Numbered from the stretch's first letter, positions 34,101-45,179 are shown. The stretch: 64,000 nt of DNA from Forficula auricularia (GCA_024734495.1 JALMQS010000612.1:821979-885978); one strand, 5' to 3'. Program-made: numbers and translations. Notes: generated by a model from the sequence alone, not told the origin.

Positions 34101-37100
34101 GTTTGAAACTTAAACTATCTAGAGGCTAAAAGAAGTACATCTAGATTTTGACTAATATCGAAGAATCGGAAGTACATGTTGACTTGAAGATTAATTTAAT
34201 TTGAATGAAGAAAATTGGTATGATAATTTCAAACACCAGTTTATTCAAATTCTCATACCTTCTTGGCTTGATCAACCAATGAGCTACAGGGGCCTTCGGC
34301 ACCGAACGAGAAGACCCGCGGCGTCAGCAGCAGAGCCGCCTTAAACCAAGTGGGGCCCATGGCACTTTAGTATATAGGGGCCCTTTAAGAAAAATTTAGG
34401 ATTGGAATTAACACAAACGAACAACATTTTAGTTGGTATAATTTGAAATTTTTATATTTGAATATTTATTAATATAACATAACATAACATTTACTAAATC
34501 TACTTTCTAGAATCATTTTCTATCTGGATAGATTAATCGATGATTGTCGCGAGCAATCGCAAACAGAAAACACTAGCTAATTGCGAGGGAGTGAACTCAC
34601 TCAGTCCCGAAAAAATAACGTGAGGGAAATCCCAGAATGAATATGTAAAGCGAACGAAAGTCCCGATTGTGCGATTCTGTTTACTTAGATTGGACGTGTT
34701 ACGCTTAGGTACGCAGTATAAAAAATTCTCTAATTGATTAGGTACAGCTTGACATTAGCTTTTAGCTATTATTTGGAAAATAAAGTAAACAAAACAATTT
34801 GTCACAGATTAGCTAAGACTAAATTAGCTTGTAATAATGATAATTGGATCTTTTACTAATTGAAAAATTAATCATCGGTACGGCTGCTGTCACAAGGGCT
34901 GGATCGCCCAGCGAGACCCTGCGTAAAGATGGCTCTGCCCTCCAGGGGGCTAGTATTAAATAAATCAATTCTCCTCAAATGTTTGGATATTTAATAAACT
35001 TTTTGAGATTGTTTTTATAAAAGAAAGGCATTTATTTAATACAATTAAACAATCAATAATTATTTCAAAAATTCATTATATTATAAATTACCATTAAAGG
35101 CCGCCTAGCTGCCTTCGACAGCTCAACCCCCCTACAGAATTTGCGAAGAGCGTACCGAATCTTGAAAAAGTTTTCACTTTTTCCTCCCGTCTTTATTCCT
35201 GTATATAAGCTCCTAATAGCGATATTTGTTAACTAATTGTTTCTTTTACAGTCTTCAAGTGTTGAATTTGGGTGGAAATGCCATCAATGATGTGCCTGCG
35301 ACAGTGGGTAGTCTTTCGCATCTTCAGGCACTTACATTGAATGATAATCTTATTGAAAATTTACCTGCTTCAATTTCACATCTAAAAGAGCTTAAATCGT
35401 TACTCTTGCATAGAAATCGATTAAGAACACTTCCTTTAGAGATTATTGCACTTAAACATCTCACAGAGCTAAGAATTTATTTGTATATTTATATAAAAAA
35501 TAACAAGATCCTACATCGGTCTTTCTGATATGAATTATTCTCAGCCGGATGAAAACTCTCTTTGTTTTACCCCAATAAAATTTGATTTTTTTAAAAAAAC
35601 TTTTTTACTAAGCATTAAGTCCTCAAACCAAATTTATAGTAATAGCTCCAGTAGTTATAGAGAAATGGGATATTTTAAAATGAAATCTTTTTTGTCTATT
35701 TTGTGTGTTTTAGGGTTTTTTCTATCTTTTCGTGATATTTCTTTATGAAATCAATCAATAAATAATAAATTTGATGCATATTTTTTCTGAACATCTTTTG
35801 TATTTATACCTTTGTTGTTAAATATGGGAAAAATATATGGCCAATGAAAATTTTACCATTGAATTTGAAAAAGTAAACAGACACTCGGTATATTTAATTG
35901 AATAATTCTAAAAATATTCAAAATATCGAGAATCAAGCTTTATATTGACGAAAATCAGAGGAGTAAATATGTATAATATTCTTATGGAAGAATCGAAAAT
36001 GTTTCCTTGATAGCTTTCTGCTACCATATGTCAGGAGGGGTGAATTCGCTATTCTTTTACATCCAGGGTAGTCGGGAGGGAACACTAAACCGAGAAAGTG
36101 TCTCTTAGGGCCGGTTGTGGTCGCAAAAATGCTTTTACCACTAACCAAGTGGTAGCTGATAAGTGGAGAGCTGGATGGCCAATCAGATGACAGGCACTGA
36201 AAGTTACTGTCATCTGATTGGCCATCCCAGCCCCTCCATTTATCAGCTACCCTTGGTTAGTGGTAAAAAGCATTTACTTTGCGACATACAACCGGCCCTT
36301 AGCTGACTTCACCGCAGTCATAGTTCTTGCAAGGGTGGGTGCAAGGCTCGGACGTTACCTACATGTTTTTTTTTGTTTCTTTAACAACTTATGGCAAATG
36401 CCGGGATGGCTAATGCGTCGCTTGCTCCTCGTGTCGGGTTTTTGCGCGGAATTTTTAAATTACTTTTTGTCTTTTGATGGAAATCTATGGTCATGTTATT
36501 TGTTAATGAGCATACATTTCTATTTTTTTTTCTTTTTCTTTTTTTTTTTTTGTTAAATTGTTGTAATTAATTTGTATTGATGTTTATTAATGTACTGTAG
36601 CTAGATTGTATTGATGTTTGGAGGACCTAGCCACCGAGGACTTGTGCCTCTAAGCAGGTCGAGGAATAAAGATTTATTATTATTTATTTATTATTTAAGG
36701 GGGTATATTGGAAAAAAATGCGTAGGGTGACCAACTTTTTCCACTTCATAACTACAATACTTGACCATACCCTGTATGGTAAAGTAAAAAAACATACTTA
36801 TTCCATAAGAAGGGGCCCGGTTCAAACTTTGGGCTTGGGGCCCAAAATTTCATGTGCGGGCCATGTCACCAGTCGCCATTTTAAGAACATCACAACATAG
36901 GGAATATGGTAGCTGTGTTTGAAACTGATCAGTCTCTTGCTGTCTGAGCTGGAAAATGACTAGACATTATAGGAGGAGGAGGTGTAGGTTTACTTACTTA
37001 CTTACTCCGCCTCCGATCAACCTTAATCCCACCAAATCTATTCATAAAAGACGAACACACACACACACACACATTAATTTTTATATATAAGATTAGTAGT

Positions 37101-39652
37101 TTTCTTTATCTTTGGGCAGCCTTTCCATCAATTCAGCATTAAATTCTACCACTCCACTTTCAATACCTCTAATTAATTATTTTTCTTTTAATTAATTAAC
37201 AATTTATTGAACCAGTTATCCAATTGATTAAATTCCAAATTTTAATATATAATAATATTTGTAATGAACTATTAGTGGGATTTAAAATTAAAAAACAATT
37301 AAATTATTAAAAGGAAATTGAGAAAAATGTAATTATATATTTTTTGCAAGGGCCTAGATTTTCATTTTTGAGCCCTCCCCCCCCCCCCCCACACACACAC
37401 ACTTATTGTTCGTTGATACTATGTCAGAAACCTTCACTCAAGTGCCTACAACAACGGTACAAAGTTTCACCTTAATCAGATGAACGATTGCCCAAAGCCT
37501 AAAAGACGAACACACATATAGACACACCGACAGACACTCACACTCACATAATATATGTATATATATATTGGGGAGCTTTTGAACAATAATCTTAAATTTG
37601 GTATAAATATTTATGAGTTGGCATTTTTTGGAAAACAATTGGCTATTTCTTGTTTTATCCCGTCACCAATCGAAGGTGTTTCGTGCCTGCCCTGCTTCTG
37701 TATATAATGGCTCCACCGCCCGTGCAATTTTAATTTTCGCAGCAAATAAACCATGAAAAATGCATGTGATCTTTAAGTTCTGTTAAGTATTTAAACAATT
37801 ATTATTAGTATTTAATATGTATAATTATTAGGGGGACCGGAAAGCAATGTCGTTTTTTTTTACATTAAATTCAAACAAATAAATTTTTAGCAAGTTTTTA
37901 TTTTTAATCAATTATGTTATCACCCTCATTATTAACAACCTTTTGCCATCTAGTGTGTAAATTTTCAACGCCGAATCGATAAAAATCATATGGGGTTTTG
38001 ACCAAAATATCTGGATATAGCATTTTTGATATCAACCATATTTTCAAATTTTTTGTCACATAGAAACTGTTTTAGCGAAGGGAATAAATGGTAATTCGAT
38101 GGTGCAATGTCAGGCGAGTATGGTGGATGAGGCAGTACCTTCCACCTCAATATAGTTTCAATCAGAAAAATTAATTATAATTTATATGAATTTTTATAAA
38201 TATAATTTTTTTCCTGTATGTGTTTATTCTCTGTGTAATACTTAGGATTTGAAATAAGTTGTAATTATAATAAAATTTGTAATTTCTTTTTCATTCTAGC
38301 TAAGTTTACGAGAAAATCCATTGGTAGTTCGTTTCGTAAATTATATGACTCTTGAGCCGTCTACTCTTCTAGAATATGCGGGTAGGGCGATTAAACAATA
38401 TGGAATAAAATATGAGAATGAAAATCTGCCAAATAATTTGATCTCATATTTGCAGAGCGCCCACCATTGTGTGAATCCAAATTGTAAAGGTACATACTTA
38501 ATCTTTACTTCAATGACAAGTTAAAAAAAAATAATCTTTTGAAACTAAATCACTAATCATTTGTTAAAAAATCAAATAAATATATGGAGGAGGTCAAAAA
38601 ATGAAAATCTAGTCCCTTGGTCCAAACACAACCAAATTTTGTATACATAATCAGTGGGCCCCCAGAAGTCTAAAAATTCAAAAACTAACCTCCCGAAATG
38701 GGGTGGGGGGTTGTAGGGTCAAAAAATGAAAATCTAGGCCCTTGTACCAAACTCAACCAGAAGTGTATGGTAAAGTCAAGTAGATGGCCTCATCAGAACG
38801 TGTCAATTTATTTTTCTTTATATGACAAATTTTTTGAGGGGTGATACTACTAACTACTATTTTTGTTTTTCTATTTTTTTCTTTTATTGACCTCTAGGTG
38901 CGGGGAACACCAAATCTCCCTTTGTGGAACCCTGGGGTTCCGCGGAACCCAGATTGAGAAACATTGCTTTAAATATCCACATTTACACATAAGACTGATT
39001 TCCACTATTATCTTTTATTTTTGCACTTACAACTAAACATAGTTTTGGAGCAAAACCGCCATATTTTTCACTTGAGGCCCTGAATTTCAAAACAAATTAT
39101 TTATTGAAAAAGATACATAACTTCATTTGGGGGAGCAATGACTTGAAATATCTTAGTAATTAATTCCCAATCATGTTTTTTTTTTAAATTTTCAATATTA
39201 AAAAACTCGTTCTACAGAAATAGAATAGAAATGTTTTTCGAAAGAGCAGAAAATTTCCTTTGAGATTCCCTTGCCTCAAACTGTCGAATTTACACTTATG
39301 GCAGTCTTATAATATGGGTGCTATTCGAAAAGAATAAAACATTTTAGTTAAAAAAATCCTTTTATTTAATAATAATATTAATAAAAGTGTATCTTCTTTA
39401 AATCACTTGGCCAATGTCTTTATTTAAAATATATACATTATTTTGTTAACAGGTGTTTTCTTCGATAATCGTGTTGAACATATTAAGTTTGTGGATTTTT
39501 GCGGAAAATACCGAATTCCATTGCTGCAATATCTCTGTTCTGCAAAATGTGTTAACGATGAGTCTTCAGAGCGGCCCGTGGATGCCGGCCGCTCGGGCGA
39601 GTACCTAGGATATGCTAATGATAAAATGATGCGAAAAGTTTTACTCGGTTGA
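30605..39652 (+). CDS. LRRC58: LRRC58, leucine-rich repeat-containing protein 58 (4 coding exons)
   Basis: Join of 30605-31107, 35252-35468, 38300-38489 and 39453-39652 gives 369 residues plus stop, close to the roughly 370 of vertebrate LRRC58. Order: an acidic Ser-rich N-terminus (CYTSDSSGSDSDASAERERR), about seven LRRs (IAILNNNRISKLP, LRVLDLSGNRLTHLP, LKYLYLGGNQIQAIP, LQVLNLGGNAINDVP and others), the capping LSLRENPLVVRF, and a conserved C-terminal region with CVNPNC, FVDFCGKYR and YLCSAKC whose cysteines could bind zinc. It ends in KVLLG, as in vertebrate orthologues. The ATG sits in a strong context (GAGCCATGG). Three junctions are in phase with GT-AG; the exon 2 donor reads CT. LRRs make it a binding scaffold. 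Recent vertebrate work, recalled and not checked, links it to cullin-ligase turnover of cysteine dioxygenase. Confidence 0.93.
31110..32400. other. LRRC58 intron 1, left part
   Basis: No gene. It includes a C-run near 31230 and dispersed-repeat-like text near 32180-32390 (GACAGTCAGTAAATAGACAG). Confidence 0.5.
32533..32575 (-). ncRNA. Hammerhead-ribozyme-like motif (left arm)
   Basis: On the - strand: CTGAAGA (32572-32566), stem II GGC/GCC with loop AGAGAATATCC, GAAA (32547-32544), CTGTC. Same sequence as the right-arm copy, opposite orientation. Confidence 0.75.
33103..33143 (+). ncRNA. Hammerhead-ribozyme-like motif (right arm)
   Basis: CTGAAGA at 33106-33112, stem II GGC/GCC, GAAA at 33131-33134, then ACTGT-C. 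GAA-ACUGU-C gives a two-pair stem III with a one-base loop and a GUC triplet at 33137-33139. GGA before the core pairs with TCC after the triplet as stem I. Confidence 0.78.
33700..34140 (+). repeat. Dispersed repeat (family of 25355)
   Basis: CCATAGCAACTGCGTTGTTA to about 33880, then unrelated sequence, then CACAGAGCTTTGGGGTTTGA near 34087. Confidence 0.6.
34260..35225. other. LRRC58 intron 1, right part
   Basis: GC-richer patches (34270-34375, 34885-34950) look like transposon debris. CGTACCGAATCTTGAAAAAG (35151) repeats at 29055 and may be LINE-derived. No gene recognised. Confidence 0.4.
35252..35468 (+). CDS. LRRC58: LRRC58 exon 2, non-canonical donor
   Basis: Acceptor TTTCTTTTACAG|T. 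217 nt, encoding SLQVLNLGGNAINDV through LEIIALKHLTE. The frame and family alignment require the exon to end at GAG (35468), because exon 3 begins CTAAGTTTACG (LSLRENP). The bases after GAG are CTAAGAA, one base away from the ideal donor GTAAGAA. Reading on without splicing adds about 20 residues and stops at 35528. Confidence 0.9.
35530..36100. other. LRRC58 intron 2, left part
   Basis: AT-rich, no element recognised. Confidence 0.45.
36108..36298. mobile_element. PIF/Harbinger-like MITE, 191 bp
   Basis: Ends GGGCCGGTTGT and ACAACCGGCCC, flanked by the 3-bp duplication TTA (36105-36107; 36299-36301), the TWA target typical of PIF/Harbinger. Almost the whole element is a hairpin (GATGGCCAATCAGATGACAG / CTGTCATCTGATTGGCCATC). 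Confidence 0.85.
36555..36700 (+). mobile_element. LINE 3' end with ATT-rich tail
   Basis: GGACCTAGCCACCGAGGACT, GCAGGTCGAGGAATAAAG then a TTATTATTATTTATT tail looks like the 3' UTR and tail of a non-LTR element. The preceding 230 bp (36320-36550) are open but unrecognised. Confidence 0.45.
37030..37580. repeat. CA-rich microsatellites and flanking repeats
   Basis: (CA)n at about 37053-37073 and 37388-37400. AAAGACGAACACACA precedes repeats at 37046 and 37502, suggesting two copies of one element end. Confidence 0.6.
37831..38160 (-). pseudogene. Truncated mariner (second subfamily)
   Basis: It starts with GGGGGACCGGAAAGCAATGT, a mariner terminal-repeat pattern. On the - strand the frame reads PHPPYSPDIAPSNYHLFPSL then CDKKFENMVDIK, the C-terminal part of a mariner transposase with the last catalytic Asp replaced by Asn (SPDIAPSN). 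Only about the last third remains. It lies in LRRC58 intron 2 and differs from the element at 2440. Confidence 0.82.
38300..38489 (+). CDS. LRRC58: LRRC58 exon 3
   Basis: Acceptor TTTCTTTTTCATTCTAG|CTAAG, strongly pyrimidine-rich. 190 nt encoding LSLRENPLVVRFVNYMTLEP through HHCVNPNCK, donor AAAG|GTACAT. The split codon G+GT gives Gly. Confidence 0.93.
38580..38890. repeat. Dispersed repeat related to 41045
   Basis: Words AAAATGAAAATCTAG, CCAAATTTTGTATACATAAT, CAGTGGGCCCCCAGAAGTCT are the complement of the tandem units at 41045-41415. Confidence 0.65.
38895..38970 (-). mobile_element. hAT terminus fragment
   Basis: CCCTGGGGTTCCGCGGAACC followed by AGATTGAGAAACATTGC resembles a Charlie-type hAT end (complement GCAATGTTTCTCAATCTGGG). 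No partner end was found. Confidence 0.5.
39453..39652 (+). CDS. LRRC58: LRRC58 exon 4 and stop
   Basis: Acceptor TTTTGTTAACAG|GTG. It encodes VFFDNRVEHIKFVDFCGKYR, PLLQYLCSAKCVNDE and the terminal KVLLG before TGA at 39650-39652. It holds most of the conserved cysteine-containing C-terminal module. Confidence 0.93.
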
Positions 39653-39919
39653 GGAGATGCAGCATCGCCTCCAACCCTTCCTTCCACGATCATTGATCTT
39701 GACAAATAACTATCTACTAGCGTTCAAAATATTTTAAAATGATTTGTCTTACATTCTAGTCTATAAATTAAAGTTATGAACATCCTAGGGAATCAGAGTT
39801 CTTTCAGATCCACATTGGAAACTTGTAGATTCAAACAATTTTATATTTGTATATACATATGAATTCACTAAAAAATTTTCATTAGAAACTGATGACATCA
39901 CAATAATTAGCGAAAATAG

Positions 39920-39925
39920 AATAAA
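39920..39925 (+). promoter_or_regulatory. Candidate polyadenylation signal of LRRC58
   Basis: AATAAA 268 nt after the stop. A second AATAAA is at 40096-40101. The choice between them is not decidable from sequence. Confidence 0.35.
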
Positions 39926-40732
39926 AGCAGAGACCTGCTCAATGTGATGATAATGGCGACCTTCCATTTGAGCGGGTCAATACTTTTATTTCATTAACAT
40001 AAAAATCCTGTGTATTTGATCTTTTTTTCCATGTCTCTTCTTCGAGATTACTTTAAAAAAAATATATATAAATATTTTGTATTTCAGATTATATTAATAA
40101 ATATGTATATAACAAAACAGTGTAAAAAGTAATTCCTGATAATATTTCTTGTATTACAATTTCCATTAGTTACAATATTCAATCTTTAATAGAAAATAAA
40201 TTGGGGTGCAATACCCATACATGATTTTAACTTACCATTCTTTTTATCATAAATATAGATTAAAAATTATAAGAAAAAAATTATAAAATGAAATTAAAAA
40301 ATAAAAAAAATTTTGTTTAAAAAAAATGCAGGCATTGGGACTAGAATTTGAATTTCTAACGTTTATCTTCTATCTCCTTAGCTTCTAGTCTGGTTTATTT
40401 ATAATTAAATTATATGTAGAATGTTAAAATTATTTTCTTATTTATTTACTCATTTTTTTTTATTTTTTTATCTTTTGTTACTTATCAATTATCATATATC
40501 AAATAGGTGTGAATTAGTTTTGCAAGCCCCTCAAAAAAATTAATAATTATCTACTCTCACAACTTTCACTGAAGATAAAAAGATATTAAATTTATTGTAA
40601 TTTGTAATAGACCAACAAGAAATCAAGTTTACCAAAATGGTAAAAAAGTTGGAAAAAAATAATCAAGGAGAGTTCTGAAAGGCAGATTTTAATCAAAACC
40701 TTGTTTTTGCATCTATTGCCGATAGGTGTAAA

Positions 40733-40848
40733 CGAGGGGTGAACCGCGACCTAATATGCTGTACACCTACTTCCACAAATATTTCCAAGTACTTCCAAAA
40801 TACTTCCAAAGAGGTGTACACCTACTTCCAATCGCGGATCACCCCTCG
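40733..40848. mobile_element. hAT-like MITE, 116 bp
   Basis: Ends CGAGGGGTGAACCGCGACC and CGCGGATCACCCCTCG, with 8-bp flanks GGTGTAAA (40725-40732) and GGTTTAAA (40849-40856). Shortest and cleanest member of the family at 21058 and 62065. The interior has GTGTACACCTACTTCC-type inverted words. Confidence 0.85.
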
Positions 40849-41044
40849 GGTTTAAATAACCAAAAATAAATAGCAAATGGCACAGACACCGATTTTCATT
40901 TCCTTGCTTTAATTTCTTTCTATATATCAATATAATTTCAAAATATTTTTTATAAAAACATAAACTGACACGTTCTGATGTGGCCATCCACTTGACTTTA
41001 CCATACAACCTGGCCCCTCACTTATATTTAATATTTAATAAAAT

Positions 41045-41415
41045 TATTTATAATCATGTAGGGTAGGGGGTTATTTTTTGCATTTTTAGACTTCTGTGGG
41101 CCCACGGATTATGTATACAAAATTTGGTTGAGTTTGGTACAAGGGTCTAGTTTTTCAATTTTTTGACCCCCCATTTTGAGTGGTTAGTTTTTGCATTTCT
41201 AGTCTTCTGGGGTCCCACTGATTATGTATACAAAATTTGGTTTAGTTTGGTAAATGGCCAAGATTTTCATTTTTTGACCCCCCCCCCACCCCATTTTGGG
41301 CGGTTGGTTTTTGCATTTTTAGACTTCTTGGGGTCCACTGATTATGTGTACAAAATTTGGTTGAGTTTGCTCAAACGACCTAGATTTTTAATTTTTAACC
41401 CCCTCCACCCATCTT
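41045..41415 (+). repeat. Tandem repeat, three units of about 118 bp
   Basis: GATTATGTATACAAAATTTG recurs near 41106, 41220 and 41340. Each unit also has GGTTAGTTTTTGCATTT, AGACTTCT and TTTTTGACCCCCC. A similar single unit lies near 59340-59440. Confidence 0.8.
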
Positions 41416-41730
41416 AATTTTGGGTCGATGTACCTAAATCTAATCAGCTTTTAATCTCAATGCACCAAAACTACGTATGAAATTTGGTTTTGATATTCAC
41501 ACTAGTTTTTGAGCTAGATCGTCCAAATTTGGTAACGTACTAACAGACATTTGACAAAAGAATTATTATCTAGAAAAATATAATTTTTTCGATCTTCACT
41601 TATTAGGGCTTTTTATAGACCGAAATGTCATGGTTTCGCTCAATTTTTTTAATCAAAATAGTTTCAGCCGTTTTTGAGATATTTAGAAAAAAGATGCAAA
41701 AAAGCACTTTTTTCATGCATGATTACAATA

Positions 41731-41922
41731 TTGAAGGAGACAATAAGAGTGTGTCTTCTGCTGGAATTATAAATTTTATTTATTTATAACGTTATAAATA
41801 ACATTATAAACATATAACGTTATAAATAAATAAAATTTATAATTCCAGCAGAAGACACTCTTTTATTGTCTCCTTCAATATATAAAAATTCTGCTACTCT
41901 CGGCAAAAACTTTCAATTTAAC
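41731..41922 (+). mobile_element. Hairpin-plus-tail element, intact copy with 12-bp target duplication
   Basis: ATGATTACAATA at 41719-41730 and 41923-41934. The hairpin arms TTGAAGGAGACAATAAGAGT...TCTTCTGCTGGAATTATAAA and complement form an almost perfect 75-bp stem. Then comes the tail ATATAAAAATTCTGCTACTC then TCGGCAAAAACTTTCAA. The flanking repeat has an uninterrupted relative at 25.9 kb, supporting the insertion boundaries. Confidence 0.88.
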
Positions 41923-42164
41923 ATGATTACAATACTTGGCCATACCCTGTATGGTAAAGTAAAAAATAAAGAATACCTAAACAAGTTCTCAAATACAGTA
42001 GCGTTTAAAGTATTGTCACTGTCGTTTTGTAACCACCCCCTCCCCCCTCACTTTTAAAAAATGAACTTAAATTGATTGAAATTTATTTTATTTTATTTTT
42101 GACGAGGACAAGACTAAAAATTCTTTCTAGAAAATCCATTATTTTATTTGTCCAAACTTCTACT

Positions 42165-42475
42165 CCAGTAGTGCCCAACCTTTAACCTGAGGCAATTAAC
42201 AATTTAAAAATTTTTGCTTATAATATTTCAATCTAAAACGTATATAATGCACAAAAAATTGCAATATGTTGAAGAAATGCGTAATTTATTAAGAATTCAC
42301 CTTCAATTAATGTCTTTTTTTCTTACTATGTACATTAAAATTAAAGAAATGTCTGAGTAACTGTGGCCATAAGTATTGTATTTTATAGAGCAAATAATTT
42401 TTAGACATTTCATGCCTGAGGCGATAAAATGGGCCACATCAAAAGTTGCCGCGGGCCACGCCGATAGAGTACTCA
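42165..42475. mobile_element. Possible hAT-type fragment
   Basis: CCAGTAGTGCCCAACCTTTA at the left and GCCGCGGGCCACGCCGATAG at the right are words typical of hAT elements, but a matching inverted end is not visible. Confidence 0.3.
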
Positions 42476-42506
42476 CTTCTCATATTTTATGTTTATGTAT
42501 TATATT

Positions 42507-44320
42507 TTATATTAGAATAGTCATTGATAAGTTTCTCAAATGAAGGAAATGAATGTTGGTGGACCCTTGTAACGTGAAGATAAGGGGAGATTTAGGGATT
42601 GGGTAGCAGTCGAAGGTATCTGTGGATGCTGGTCTTGAAAGATTGAAGGTTATAAGTAGCTGGAAAGACGGTCGGGGAAGAGAGTTCCAGTCTCTAGATG
42701 TCATAGGGATAAATGAATTGGCGAATGCGTTTGTTCGATTAGTATCTAGTTTAAGCGCGTAGGGGTGTTGAATTTTAGAAAATCGTGTATTTCGCGCAAA
42801 TGAAGCCTTTGGTGGGATTATCGATTTTATTTCGTCAGAACAAAAGCCATGGTAATATCTATAAAAAAGGGAAAGGGCGGAGACAGATCTACGATGGGCT
42901 AGGGAGTCGAGAGTGTCAGTTAATGTAGGATCGCCTATCAGTCTGATAGCTCGCCTCTGAATTGCATCTAAGGTATTAAGAGAATACTTGGAGGCTCCTC
43001 TCCACAAATGCGAGCAATATTCAAGACAGGGGCGAATTTGAGCCTTGTATAATATAAGGAGTTGAGTGGGGGTGAAAAATCGTTTGGTTCGGAAAAAGAA
43101 AGCCAAGCTTACATGCTGCAGCTTTTGCTACTGAGATAATATGGTCATTCCAAGAGAGGTCAGAACCTAAGGTGACACCTAACATTGATATTTTATTACG
43201 GAATTCCAATGAGCTCGAATCAAAGGAAATGTCCGGAAGGTTCCTATCTGCGCGCCTAGAAATTAGGCAGCATTGTGTTTTGCTAGCATTAAAGTTTACC
43301 AAATTGTGAGATCCCCATTTTTTAAGCATGCTTAAATCTGAATTTATTGAGGAGGCTATGTTTGCGCGATTGTCTAGTAAGGATTGAGCGTTGTGGAGGG
43401 TGCTATCGTCAGCGTAACAATGTATTGGATTGGAGGGCAGATTTAATAGGTCATTAATATAGATAATAAAGAGCGTGGGAGAGATGACTGAGCCCTGAGG
43501 AACTCCAGCATTAGTATTAAAGGACGAGGATGATATTCCGTCAACCTCGACTTTAATAGAGCGGTTTGAGAGAAAGCTCTCAAGCAACTTGCAGAGGCTC
43601 GGGGGGAGGCCAAATGCAGGTAATTTGGCAAGAAGATTTTTGTGCCAGACTTGATCGAAGGCCTTTGAAATGTCTAAGCCTATTACGAAAGTCTCTTTAC
43701 CAGTCTCTAGTGCTTTATTCCAAATATGAGTTATATATGCTAAAATATCGCCGGTGGACCGAAATTGTCTAAAGCCGTATTGACTATCATGGATTAGTTT
43801 ATTAGATTCTAAATGGTGAAGAACTTGCTCATTAATGATTTTTTCCATGATTTTAGAAAGAACCGAAGTTATGGCGATCGGACGATAGTCACATTTGAAG
43901 AATCACCTTTTTTTTTAATTGGTTGAATTCTTGATGTTTTCCAACTCTCCGGAAATGAGCCAGTGGTATATGAAAGTTTGAAAATTTTTGAGAGAATAGG
44001 AGCAAGTTCAGGCGCGCAATTTTTGATTATACTGGTGGGAATGTTGTCTGGGCCAGCGGCTGAATTAAAATTTAGGTTTTTTATTACTTTTAATATTTTT
44101 GGTATTCTATTGTGTGCATTTCTCAAGGTAGGAAAAGTTTTTAAGTATGATCTTTTTTTATATTAAACTTCTTAACGAAGAGTGAAACGAAAGTCAAACT
44201 CGGCCCATTCCTTTAAATGTGGGTACTTTTGAATAGGTCGTTTAAAAACTTATTATTATTAGAAATGCTTTTAGGCCCTAGACGCGCAATATGAGCTTAC
44301 AAGTCCCCTAGCTGTGTGTT
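42507..44320 (-). pseudogene. LINE reverse transcriptase (Jockey/CR1-like), frameshifted
   Basis: On the - strand: AAGPDNIPTSIIKNCAPELA and FPESWKTSRIQPIKKKG (about 44060-43915), a frame change near 43890, SDRSI-like fingers, QYGFRQFRSTGDILAYITH, LDISKAFDQVWHKNLLAKLP, GVPQGSVISPTLF, the catalytic CYADDST (about 43410), NFNASKTQCCLISRR and LGVTLGSDLSWNDHI. After a second frame change near 43100 come QLLILYKAQIRPCLEYCSHL and RAIRLIGDPTLTDTLDSLAH, with the stop at 42507. The remainder to about 44320 is upstream linker. The endonuclease half is missing. The RT catalytic motif is intact but the frame is broken twice, so it is inactive. A related copy lies at 55865. Confidence 0.92.
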
Positions 44321-44392
44321 CCTCTTTTAGATTTTTAATTTTAATTGTGTGAGTTATAAATTTCTGCAGATTTTATCCATTTTTTAATTTAA

Positions 44393-45169
44393 GGACGTTC
44401 CCTAATAAATCGACTTTCTTGCCATTCTTTTAAAATTTTGAATACACATATTTATAAGTAGAAATTTTTTAATAGTCTTTGAGGCACTAAATTTGTAGAT
44501 ATTGACCATTGAAATTTGCATATTTAACACGCAAACCCTATCCCGATTGATGTTAAAGCGACTGTTTCATCAAATAACAATTGTAATTTTCTTGAAATTA
44601 TTTTAAAAAACTGATAATCATTAACTGAAGATATAAAAAATATTTTTTTTTAATAATAGTAACAAGCGATATTCGTTTTGTCTGAAAATGTTAAAAGTTA
44701 GGTACTTTTGATGGTTTTTATTTTTTCTCTCCTGGCATGACAAGTGGCAGATGGCGACTTGGCAACGTCGCACTAAAATCACTCAATTTCTCCATATCTA
44801 AAAAACTTTTGCAGCTGGTGCATTTGAGATTTTTGGCCAATTCTCTCAATCTAACTATCCTGTTCTCATCTGGAATTTCGCATTGAGCTGTTTCATGAAG
44901 TGTTTTTTTTATTCATTGTCTTTTAGAGTTCGTAAGAATTCAATGGGTTTTTTTTCTTTCTTCAATTGTACCATCATTTTTCACTTTAAATTATAGAATC
45001 ATTAATTGCGTGGCTGTATGGGCATAGTTCTCTAAAGCCAAAAAAAAAAAAAAAAGAATTCAATGTTGTCAGATCAGAGAAACGACGCAGTGAAAATATT
45101 TTTGCCTTTCTGCGCATGTGAGAGTAGGGGAAAGAGCGAACGAATTCTGAGCTATATTAGGGAACGTCC
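44393..45169. mobile_element. Mutator-like MITE, 777 bp, 9-bp target duplication
   Basis: Ends GGACGTTCCCTAATA and TATTAGGGAACGTCC, flanked by exact TTAATTTAA (44384-44392; 45170-45178). A 9-bp duplication is the usual size for Mutator-like elements, although other superfamilies overlap. No reading frame inside; an A-run lies near 45040. Confidence 0.8.
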
Positions 45170-45179
45170 TTAATTTAAA

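Noticed and set aside
35466..35473. GC-AG intron as explanation of the exon 2 donor
   Set aside because: Using GC at 35468-35469 leaves ACAGA joined to CTAAG, which creates a stop codon; only a cut after GAG preserves the protein.
36718..36900. 60-codon frame after the LINE tail
   Set aside because: It overlaps the dispersed repeat word CATACCCTGTATGGTAAAGT shared with 41940 and has no family resemblance.
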